Positions 57,222-64,000 of a stretch of DNA of 64,000 nucleotides are shown here, piece after piece (positions within the stretch are counted from its first letter, which is position 1; every line of letters begins with the position of its first letter). Origin of the DNA: Candidatus Babelota bacterium. GTDB taxonomy: Bacteria > Babelota > Babeliae > Babelales > JAHIUU01. Made by a program: the position numbers and the translations under genes. Location: positions 62,001-126,000 of the forward strand of contig JAHIUU010000007.1 in assembly GCA_018817025.1 (NCBI GenBank), written 5' to 3'. Under the pieces are notes generated by a model, which saw only the letters and a list, made by a program, of their open reading frames with translations, made no database searches and was not told where the DNA came from.

Positions 57222-58624
57222 TGGGCATGAGAGTTCGTTTTGCGCCGTCACCAACTGGGCATCTGCATATTGGAGGGGCGCGTACCGCCATTTTTAATTG
57301 GTTGTTTGCGCGCCACAACAACGGGGTTTTTTTGGTTCGAGTCGAAGATACTGATGTTGAGCGATCCAAGCAGGAATATGTCGATTCAATTCTAGAGTCT
57401 CTTAAGTGGCTTCATCTTACTCCAGATGAACCGCTAACGTTTCAACTTTCTCGTATTGAAGAGCACAAACAATTGATTAATCAATTGTTAGAAAAGGGAT
57501 TAGTATATCCATGTTTTTGCGAACCTAAAGATGTCGAAGATCGCTTAAAAGATTTCAAGAAGGGTATTGCTGAAAAATACGACGGTACTTGTCGTGATAA
57601 GTCGTACACGCCTAAAGACCTCAAAAAGCCCCATGCCATTCGATTCAAACTTCCAGAAAGAGAGAAAATCTCGTTTAAAGATCTTATCCGTGGGACTGTA
57701 ACGTTTGATATCGATCAGCTAGATGATTTTGTTATTTTGCGTCGCGATGGTGTCCCGACCTATAATTTTTGTGTTGTTGTTGACGATATTTTCATGAAGA
57801 TTTCTCATGTTATTCGTGGTGAAGACCACATCTCAAATACCCCGAAACAACTGCTTATCTATGATGCCCTAGGGGCCGAGCCCCCAATCTTTGCCCATCT
57901 ACCACTTATTTTGGGTTCTTCTGGTGGAAAGCTGAGCAAGCGGGACGCGGCGGTTTCTGTTGTTGAGTATAAAAATCAGGGTTTTTTGCCAGAAGCCCTT
58001 TTTAACTACCTGGTTCGACTTGGTTGGGCACACGGCGATCAAGAGGTTTTTTCCAAACAGGAAATGATTGATTTTTTCTCGCTCGACAAGGTCGGAAAAA
58101 AGGGGGCTATTTTTGACACAAAGAAATTATTATGGCTGAATGGTATCTATATACGCAATTTGAAGTTTAATGAGTTTGCAAAGGCAGCGGCTGAGGCAAT
58201 AAATGACAAATTGAAAAAGTTGACAGCGGTCTGGAAAGAGGATATGTTGGGGCAACTCTTTGAGTTGTATAAGGAGCGAGCGACGACGATGTGTGAGTTG
58301 GTTGACAACATGATTTCGTTTGCGCATGCGCCGGAGCATCTTGATGTTGGTCTTATAAAAAAATGGGTCTCCCCTCAGACGAAGACGTTGTTGTTCGAGT
58401 TCGTGAAAGGGATGGATGAAATGGAGGAACATACTCATGAAAATCTTATTGCGTTAGCGCGTCATATTTGTGAATTGTCTGGGGTGAAGTTGGTTGCCTT
58501 AGCACAGCCCTTACGGCTGGCTTTGACCGGCTCTACGCATAGCCCAGGTGTGTTTGAGCTCATGGAGGTCCTCGGTTGCGAGGAGAGTAAAAAGCGCGTG
58601 AAGCAATTGGTCGGGGGGCTTTAG
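57221..58624 (+). CDS. gltX: Glutamyl-tRNA synthetase
   Basis: The 467-residue class I synthetase has VRFAPSPTGHLHIGGARTAI with the HIGH-type motif, the FCEPKD region, DGVPTYNFCVVVDD, RGEDHISNTPKQLL, and the KMSKS-type GGKLSKRDAAVSV. It charges tRNA-Glu, and possibly tRNA-Gln in a gatCAB-dependent organism. ATG at 57221 overlaps the TPR gene stop; an ATG two codons later is an alternative. Its position within a fatty-acid operon is unusual. Confidence 0.96.
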   Translation: MGMRVRFAPSPTGHLHIGGARTAIFNWLFARHNNGVFLVRVEDTDVERSKQEYVDSILESLKWLHLTPDEPLTFQLSRIEEHKQLINQLLEKGLVYPCFCEPKDVEDRLKDFKKGIAEKYDGTCRDKSYTPKDLKKPHAIRFKLPEREKISFKDLIRGTVTFDIDQLDDFVILRRDGVPTYNFCVVVDDIFMKISHVIRGEDHISNTPKQLLIYDALGAEPPIFAHLPLILGSSGGKLSKRDAAVSVVEYKNQGFLPEALFNYLVRLGWAHGDQEVFSKQEMIDFFSLDKVGKKGAIFDTKKLLWLNGIYIRNLKFNEFAKAAAEAINDKLKKLTAVWKEDMLGQLFELYKERATTMCELVDNMISFAHAPEHLDVGLIKKWVSPQTKTLLFEFVKGMDEMEEHTHENLIALARHICELSGVKLVALAQPLRLALTGSTHSPGVFELMEVLGCEESKKRVKQLVGGL

Positions 58625-58676
58625 AATAAAATAAATAGAGATTTTCTCTTTGTGTTACATGGGAGGTTGGAACATT

Positions 58677-59687
58677 ATGAGAATAGGTATGATATTTCCA
58701 GGTCAAGGATCACAGTTCCTTGGCATGGGCAAAAATCTATATGATCAAGAAAGAATAATTCAAGAACATTTTGAGCTAGCGTCAAGCTGTTTGGACACAA
58801 ACTTTGTTCGGCTCTGCTTTGCTTCGTCAGAGAGAGAGCTGCGGGAAGTTGCAAATACCCAGACCGCGATTTTTTTGGTTAGCGCTTCGATTGCCGCTTT
58901 ATTGAAAGAAAAGTATGGGATTGTTCCAGATCTTGTTGCAGGACATAGTTTAGGAGAGTATTCAGCGATTCATGTTGCTGGTGGTATCTCATTTCAAGAT
59001 GCGATCTATCTTCTGAAAAAACGTTCTGAGTTTATGGATTCGGCGGTTAAGTCTCAAGAGGGCGGTATGCTTGCGACGCTCAAGTTTCCTGAGAATAAAT
59101 TACAATTAATTTGTGAGCAGTACGACCGACCGGAGACATTAGACTATGTTGCTGAGGTTGCAAACTATAACTCCCCGTCTCAGGTTGTTGTGTCTGGTAC
59201 GCTGCCTGAACTGCGAGGGGTAAAGCGTGACGTCGAGGCACTTGGTGGGAAGGCGATCATGCTTAATGTTGCCGGTGCATTTCATTCTCGTATGCTTGCT
59301 CAAGCAGAAAAGCAGTATTCTGTTTATCTCTTGAAAGCAGACTTTCGGCCGCTTGAGATTCCGTTGGCGAACAATATTGCTGGTAAATTAGTTTGGAGTC
59401 CGAAAAGCATTAAAGATTCTCTCGTGAAGCAGACCAGTTCGCATATCTATTGGTGGAAAGCGATGGGGTACTTTCGCAAGATGGATGTTATTGTTGAGGT
59501 TGGACCAGGGACCAAGTTTGGAAAGATGATCAAGCGTGAGTGGCCAGAAAAAGTTGTAATCTCGATTAATGAACAGGAAGATATTAACAAATTGTTACAG
59601 TTGTTAGGGCGGCCGGTGCCAGAACCTACTTATGACCATGAGTGCGATCATGAGTCAAGACCCGCGGTTCAGCAGGCTAGTTTATAA
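58677..59687 (+). CDS. fabD: Malonyl-CoA:ACP transacylase
   Basis: FabD loads malonyl groups onto acyl carrier protein. The 336-residue protein has IGMIFPGQGSQFLGMG, the nucleophile GHSLGEYSA, and the NVAGAFHSRMLA with the catalytic histidine. GGGAGG stands ten bases before the ATG. A 25-residue charged tail (EPTYDHECDHES) extends past the domain. It follows gltX after a 52-base gap. Confidence 0.95.
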   Translation: MRIGMIFPGQGSQFLGMGKNLYDQERIIQEHFELASSCLDTNFVRLCFASSERELREVANTQTAIFLVSASIAALLKEKYGIVPDLVAGHSLGEYSAIHVAGGISFQDAIYLLKKRSEFMDSAVKSQEGGMLATLKFPENKLQLICEQYDRPETLDYVAEVANYNSPSQVVVSGTLPELRGVKRDVEALGGKAIMLNVAGAFHSRMLAQAEKQYSVYLLKADFRPLEIPLANNIAGKLVWSPKSIKDSLVKQTSSHIYWWKAMGYFRKMDVIVEVGPGTKFGKMIKREWPEKVVISINEQEDINKLLQLLGRPVPEPTYDHECDHESRPAVQQASL

Positions 59688-59713
59688 CGATACAATATTA
59701 CGTAGGAGTTTTG

Positions 59714-60400
59714 ATGAACGCAGTAGTGACCGGTGGGGCACGAGGGATTGGACGAGCGATTGTTGAAGAGCTTGTGTCTCGTGGTGACACCGTTTTTATA
59801 TTCGATTGTTCGCCCCCAGAAGATAATTTGGGGGCTTCTTTTATTCAGGTGGATATTTCTTCACTTGAGTCAATTCGCGAAGGATTCGAAAAAATTAACG
59901 GGCCTATCGACATACTTGTTAACAATGCTGGTATTGCACGAGACATGCTTGCGGTTCGCTTGCGCGAGGCTGACTGGGATGCGGTGCTTGATGTAAATCT
60001 TAAAGGCGCATTTTTTTGCGCGCAGCAAGCGCTTAAGCGTATGATGAAACAGAAAAAAAGTTATATCATCAATATCAGTTCCGTCGTTGGTGTGGTTGGT
60101 AATCCTGGGCAGATTAATTATGCGGCAAGCAAAGCAGGGTTGATTGCGGTAACGAAAACGCTCGCGAAAGAGTACGCAGCGCGTAACGTGTTAGTTAACG
60201 CTATAGCTCCTGGATTTATTCAGACGTCTATGACAGAAAAGCTTTCCGATAAAGTTAAGCAGGAAGCGTTAACCCATATTCCACTTAATCGATTTGGTAC
60301 CCCTCAAGATGTTGCCAAAGTCGTTTCTTTTCTTACATCAGGTAATGCTGATTATCTTACAGGCCAGGTACTTCACGTTGACGGTGGCATGGTTGTATAA
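59714..60400 (+). CDS. fabG: 3-oxoacyl-ACP reductase
   Basis: FabG reduces 3-oxoacyl-ACP using NADPH. The 228-residue short-chain dehydrogenase has AVVTGGARGIGRAI, DILVNNAGIARD, the YAASKAG catalytic motif with serine in INISSVVG, and LTGQVLHVDGGMVV. AGGAG precedes the ATG at 59714 (a TTG directly before it is not preferred). It is slightly shorter than the usual 245 residues. Confidence 0.95.
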   Translation: MNAVVTGGARGIGRAIVEELVSRGDTVFIFDCSPPEDNLGASFIQVDISSLESIREGFEKINGPIDILVNNAGIARDMLAVRLREADWDAVLDVNLKGAFFCAQQALKRMMKQKKSYIINISSVVGVVGNPGQINYAASKAGLIAVTKTLAKEYAARNVLVNAIAPGFIQTSMTEKLSDKVKQEALTHIPLNRFGTPQDVAKVVSFLTSGNADYLTGQVLHVDGGMVV

Positions 60401-60476
60401 ATCCTGGAAAAAAATAGCATCTACGCTATTCTAATGCTTTGGTTTCTTTTAGAATTGCTTTTTATAGGAGAAGAAG

Positions 60477-60725
60477 ATGGCATTTGCGCAAGAAGATACG
60501 ATGCAAAAAGTCAAGATGGTTATTGTTGAGAAGTTGAGCGTTCCTGAAGAAAACGTCAAAGCGGAGTCGACGCTTAAAGATCTTGGGGCAGACTCGCTTG
60601 ATATTGTTGAAATGATCATGAGATTTGAAGAGGTTTTCGGTGTTGAAGTAAAAGATGAGGACGCCGAAAAAATCAAAACGGTTCAGGAAGCAGCTGATTA
60701 CTTACACGGCGCTCGCACAAAGTAA
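60477..60725 (+). CDS. acpP: Acyl carrier protein
   Basis: The 82-residue acidic protein carries the phosphopantetheine serine in LGADSLDIVEMIM. AGGAG precedes the ATG. The 76-base spacer after fabG contains a small hairpin (AATAGC/GCTATT, about 60415-60432), a possible processing or internal promoter site, which fits the high ACP demand. Confidence 0.96.
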   Translation: MAFAQEDTMQKVKMVIVEKLSVPEENVKAESTLKDLGADSLDIVEMIMRFEEVFGVEVKDEDAEKIKTVQEAADYLHGARTK

Positions 60726-60728
60726 GTT

Positions 60729-61973
60729 ATGCATTCAAAAAAATCTGTTGTTATTACGGGGATAGGTCTTGTTACGCCCGTAGGGAAAACGGCTCGGCAA
60801 AGTTGGGATTCAGTTGTTGCAGGCCGCTCTGGTATCGCCGCGTTTTATTCAGACATCGACTTTGGGCATGCGGCATCAGTCGCAGGTCAGGTTGGTGATA
60901 TTAAAGAGCAACTTGACGCTATCTTATCTCCATCAGAACAACGTAGAACTGATCGATTTATTCACTTATCACTCATTGCTGCTCGAGAGGCTATGCACGA
61001 TTCTGGCTTGACGCAAGTTGAGCCCATTTGTCGTGAGCGGTTTGGTTCATATGTTGGCGTTGGGATTGGCGGGCTTGGCGTGATAACCGATGCGGCAAAA
61101 GCTCTTGATCAAAGTGGGTATCGATCGATATCGCCATTTACCTTGCCTCGTGCGATTTCGAATGAGGCGCCCGCTTGGTTGAGCATAAAATTTGGGCTTA
61201 AGGGGCCGACGATGGCGGTCGTTAACGCCTGTTCTTCTGGTAATGATGCGATAGGACAGGCGTTTCGTGCGATTCAGGATGGGCATGCAGATTACATGCT
61301 TGCAGGGGGCACGGAAAGTTGTTTGACGCCGCTCGCGTTTGTTGGTTTTGGAAATATGCGGGCGCTGTCGACATGGAAAGGTGATCCAACTCGAGCAAGT
61401 CGTCCATTTGACAAAGATCGTTCAGGATTTGTTATGGCTGAGGGTGCTGGCTTTCTTGTTTTAGAGCGCGCCGATCTTGCTCGTAAGCGTGGTGCGACCA
61501 TATATGCTGAATTGGCCGGTTATGGAGCTCACTCAGATGCTTATCACATTACGGCGATCCACCCTGAGGGGTATGGGGCGGTGCATGCTATTGAGCATGC
61601 ACTTGAGCAGGGTGGTGTGAATAAGCAGGATGTTGGGTATGTGAATGCACATGGAACGGCAACGCCGATGAATGATCCCGCTGAAACAAAAATTCTTAGG
61701 AAGGTATTTGGCGATTGTGAAAATTTGTTGGTGAGTAGTACGAAGTCAATGACAGGACATATGCTTGGTGCTGCCGGCGGGGTTGAAGTTGCTTTTTCGG
61801 CCTTGGCGTTAAAGCATGGCGTGCTTCCTCCGACGATTAATCTTGAGAACCAAGACGACCTATGTGATTTAAACTATGTTCCTGGGCAAGCACGTGAAAA
61901 AAAAGTAACGTGTGCTCTTTCAAATTCATTCGGATTTGGTGGCGCTAACTCTGTTATTTTACTTAAAAGGTAG
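60729..61973 (+). CDS. fabF: 3-oxoacyl-ACP synthase II
   Basis: FabF elongates acyl chains on ACP. The 414-residue condensing enzyme has VVITGIGLVTPVG, the active-site cysteine in VNACSSGNDAIGQA, and the two histidines in NAHGTATPMND and TGHMLGAAGGVE, plus the end GFGGANSVILLK. It lies three bases after acpP. fabH, which starts the cycle and often stands between plsX and fabD, is not in this cluster. The end overlaps the convergent outer-membrane gene by 11 bases. Confidence 0.96.
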   Translation: MHSKKSVVITGIGLVTPVGKTARQSWDSVVAGRSGIAAFYSDIDFGHAASVAGQVGDIKEQLDAILSPSEQRRTDRFIHLSLIAAREAMHDSGLTQVEPICRERFGSYVGVGIGGLGVITDAAKALDQSGYRSISPFTLPRAISNEAPAWLSIKFGLKGPTMAVVNACSSGNDAIGQAFRAIQDGHADYMLAGGTESCLTPLAFVGFGNMRALSTWKGDPTRASRPFDKDRSGFVMAEGAGFLVLERADLARKRGATIYAELAGYGAHSDAYHITAIHPEGYGAVHAIEHALEQGGVNKQDVGYVNAHGTATPMNDPAETKILRKVFGDCENLLVSSTKSMTGHMLGAAGGVEVAFSALALKHGVLPPTINLENQDDLCDLNYVPGQAREKKVTCALSNSFGFGGANSVILLKR

Positions 61974-63432
61974 CTCCAGCTTTAAGCCAGAGCGTGTAGC
62001 CGACTGGGTTTGCATTGTCATGTGTCCAGTCGACGGAGAAGCCACATCCCAACATGAATGGATTTTCCCACTCTGAGTGTGTGTAGCTGATCGCACCATG
62101 AAAAGCGTGCTTCAAGAAAGCGGGCGTTTCCGGGACTGACGTATCAAGCTCGAACTCTTTGATCGATTGTCCAGCACTGTGGGCTGTGTTGGAGACATCA
62201 AATGCTGCAGTGGTTTGGTAGCTTGGATTTGCTGGAGCATATCGGCTGCTGTTCCAGCAAGATTTCAGCGCAACCCTTTCTCCCTCCTGTGCATAAAACG
62301 AGTATCCAAAGTCGATTGTGGTATTGTTTCGATGGTAGGCAAACGAGGCATGGCCTTGTGATTTACCGCCAGGGGTTACCGAAACTTCTTGAGTAAGGAT
62401 GTTGGCGAGGGGGAAGGTGCCCATTTTTCCAATTTCTCCGCCAAGAATATAATAAAACCATGGAATGTTGATAGGTGTGTTTTCATGTCCTTCAAAAAGT
62501 CCGGTTCCATTTCGAAATCCCAGCGTTCTTTTTTCGTCACTTTTAAATAGGTAGGTGTACTCGAGAAAGATTAGACACTCAAGGCTGCTTGTTTCATTTT
62601 TTACAATGTTCATCGATGCGTTGAGATTGGTGCCGATTCCCCAGTGCTTGCCGTTGCCAACGACCGACTCGAATAAATATTCACCCTGAGGACGGCCTCC
62701 TGTTGGAATAATTAATTTTACGCTGCCGCTAATCTCATGTTCTTTTTTCTCGGCGAGTTTGTATCCAAGTAACAGTTCGATATCTGCGATGCCGCTTTTT
62801 CCCTGAGAGCCGCATATTTTTGCATGGGTCAGCGCGTCTTGTAAATTGTTTGGGTCGACATTAGAGTAGGCGCCGCTGAAGAAGTCGAGAATACCCTTGC
62901 CGAGATGTTTGGTTTGAGTTGCGGTTGCATGTAGATCGTTTTCAACATGTTCAAACGGGATATTGACTCGAAGAAAGAGTCCTTTGTGAATATTGCTAAG
63001 TTCTTGGTTATAAGAGAGATAAATCCCATAAGTCGTATGGCTTGGTTTAATACAGAGTGTTCCATCGAGCGACGGAAAGTCATCATATCGGTGCATGATA
63101 TTGTCGCTTTGCAAATCGGTTGTTTCTGAGGGGAGACTAACTTTGAGTTTACTTTTAAAGTTTGTTCCAAAATACTTCCCAAGCTTGCCTTCGTTATTTG
63201 AGTTGTGATAGAAAGGAGTTGCAAGCAGTGTGTTTTCCCATGGCTTTTCGCTTTTGCTTCCCTGTTTTAATATTCGGTGCCACGATGTGTACTTCATGGG
63301 AAGATAGTAGTGAGGGGTTGGGATGGCCATGTAAGTTTTGTTGGTATAAATGATTGGAAAAAGTTTTGTATGATTTGTACTGGTGATCAGTATGGCGAAA
63401 AGAACAGCTATTCTTATGAAACTTTTTTTCAT
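61963..63432 (-). CDS. Outer-membrane beta-barrel protein, unknown family
   Basis: The 489-residue protein has a signal peptide (FIRIAVLFAILITSTNHTKL) after AAGGAG and then alternating beta strands with aromatic ends (FAYHRNNTTIDFGYSFYAQE, LKHAFHGAISYTHSEWENPF). It ends YTLWLKAGATF, with the terminal phenylalanine that BAM recognises. Strands in the last 150 residues align with the following gene, so the two are tandem paralogues. A porin-like role is likely but not shown. Confidence 0.8.
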   Translation of the reverse strand: MKKSFIRIAVLFAILITSTNHTKLFPIIYTNKTYMAIPTPHYYLPMKYTSWHRILKQGSKSEKPWENTLLATPFYHNSNNEGKLGKYFGTNFKSKLKVSLPSETTDLQSDNIMHRYDDFPSLDGTLCIKPSHTTYGIYLSYNQELSNIHKGLFLRVNIPFEHVENDLHATATQTKHLGKGILDFFSGAYSNVDPNNLQDALTHAKICGSQGKSGIADIELLLGYKLAEKKEHEISGSVKLIIPTGGRPQGEYLFESVVGNGKHWGIGTNLNASMNIVKNETSSLECLIFLEYTYLFKSDEKRTLGFRNGTGLFEGHENTPINIPWFYYILGGEIGKMGTFPLANILTQEVSVTPGGKSQGHASFAYHRNNTTIDFGYSFYAQEGERVALKSCWNSSRYAPANPSYQTTAAFDVSNTAHSAGQSIKEFELDTSVPETPAFLKHAFHGAISYTHSEWENPFMLGCGFSVDWTHDNANPVGYTLWLKAGATF

Positions 63433-63496
63433 CTTACACTCCTTTTGTTTGGTAAGCTTGCACTAAGAATAACATATTTGTTTTGTCGGAAGCTAT

Positions 63497-63534
63497 AAAA
63501 AAGAGGCGGCGCATTACGCGCCGCCTCTTTTTTT
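63497..63534 (-). terminator. Rho-independent terminator of the second barrel gene
   Basis: GAGGCGGCGC (63503-63512) pairs with GCGCCGCCTC (63518-63527) around a five-base loop. A-run and T-run on the two sides make it work on either strand; on the minus strand it lies about 22 bases past the stop of the gene at 63556. Confidence 0.92.
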
Positions 63535-63555
63535 GGCTGTAAATTTAAGTGTCGA

Positions 63556-64000
63556 TTAGAATGTTAAGCCAACTTTAGCCCATAGAGACCAGGCTTCAAG
63601 GCAATCATTGTCGGTAGCGAATTCATATGAACCGCCTAAGCCGAGTATGAGAGGATAATCCCAATCCTTGAATGCATAGCCGAAGCCACCATAGATCTTG
63701 TGGGTGACAACTGATGGGTTTGTGCATGGATCTGTGCAAAGATCTGTTCTGTTGATCCAGTCTGCTGTTGCAAGGTAGGCGTTTGCTGCTGCAAAGGCTC
63801 CACTGGTATCCCAGGTGTTCTTTGCAACGGCATAGGTGTTGTCTTCCCATGTTATGACAGGGCAACAAGCGTCGCTACATCCTGTATCACAGGCTGTAGA
63901 GCAAGCATCTTCGCAAGAATTGCACTTGAGGTCGACGTCTTCCTTTTCTTTGGCGAACAGATTGTATCCTAGGTCAAACGTCCAGTTGTCATAGTTGAAT
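63556..64000 (-). CDS. Outer-membrane beta-barrel protein with cysteine-rich loop, C-terminal part
   Basis: The last 147 residues of a second barrel are visible; the start is beyond the right edge. The reading frame has no stop to the edge and ends SLWAKVGLTF, again with a C-terminal phenylalanine. Strands such as NWTFDLGYNLFAKEKED and IYGGFGYAFKDWDYPLILGL parallel those of the neighbouring barrel. A loop contains CNSCEDACSTACDTGCSDAC, one cysteine directly after it and two further cysteines in CTDPC, an extraordinary density for a bacterial outer-membrane protein. It may be disulphide-cross-linked or metal-binding on the surface (inference). Confidence 0.8.
   Translation of the reverse strand, partial: FNYDNWTFDLGYNLFAKEKEDVDLKCNSCEDACSTACDTGCSDACCPVITWEDNTYAVAKNTWDTSGAFAAANAYLATADWINRTDLCTDPCTNPSVVTHKIYGGFGYAFKDWDYPLILGLGGSYEFATDNDCLEAWSLWAKVGLTF

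Overview
The window looks like a chromosomal segment of a Gram-negative, host-associated bacterium with a reduced but not minimal genome. Lipopolysaccharide genes (waaA, waaF), outer-membrane barrels and many Sec-exported proteins show a diderm envelope. A secreted protein with two ubiquitin-interacting motifs and a papain-like triad, a secreted protein ending in a CaaX-like tetrapeptide, and many exported coiled-coil or repeat proteins without recognisable relatives point to life with a eukaryote, probably a protist. The style resembles Dependentiae (TM6), but this is inference: no rRNA or marker phylogeny was possible.

Layout: 1-2254 holds the end of lon, waaA (with a dispersed repeat inserted in frame) and a tiny membrane ORF. 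2247-4457 (minus) is a two-gene operon of a periplasmic binding protein and a pentameric ligand-gated ion-channel homologue. 4881-13284 (plus) is an operon of three tandem paralogous beta-solenoid proteins and a tectonin-like protein. 13293-18634 carries a solute symporter, rodA and sbcC. 18650-19595 is a repeat-rich island around a GIY-YIG nuclease. 19596-24683 (minus) is an operon of four secreted coiled-coil proteins. 24771-31000 holds a CPBP protease, HU, TatD, a DUF457 protein, SpoIID, RNase H, a zinc-ribbon protein, a CAU tRNA and GAPDH, followed by an NhaC-type antiporter.

32475-34939 is a compact RNA-repair cassette: archease, RtcB and a 2H phosphoesterase. 34936-42567 contains small secreted proteins, HflX, a DJ-1 protein, the CaaX-ending protein, an FtsH relative with two AAA+ modules, and a tandem pair of membrane-anchored GNAT acetyltransferases. 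43042-49582 carries an acyl-CoA carboxylase beta subunit, a TPR protein, waaF and dnaE. 49944-51068 is the candidate deubiquitinase, followed by two terminators and a frameshifted toxin-like remnant. 51859-61973 is largely housekeeping: a cation exchanger, then tsf-pyrH-frr (minus) divergent from rpmF-plsX-TPR-gltX-fabD-fabG-acpP-fabF. Two tandem outer-membrane proteins close the window.

A family of roughly 50-base repeats (CCCTCGATACA...CACTCGGGACGAACGG) occurs at least seven times. One copy lies inside waaA, and two copies in opposite orientation flank the GIY-YIG nuclease gene. The observations most worth following are the channel plus binding-protein pair, the secreted UIM/cysteine-protease protein, the double-AAA FtsH and this coding-sequence-invading repeat.
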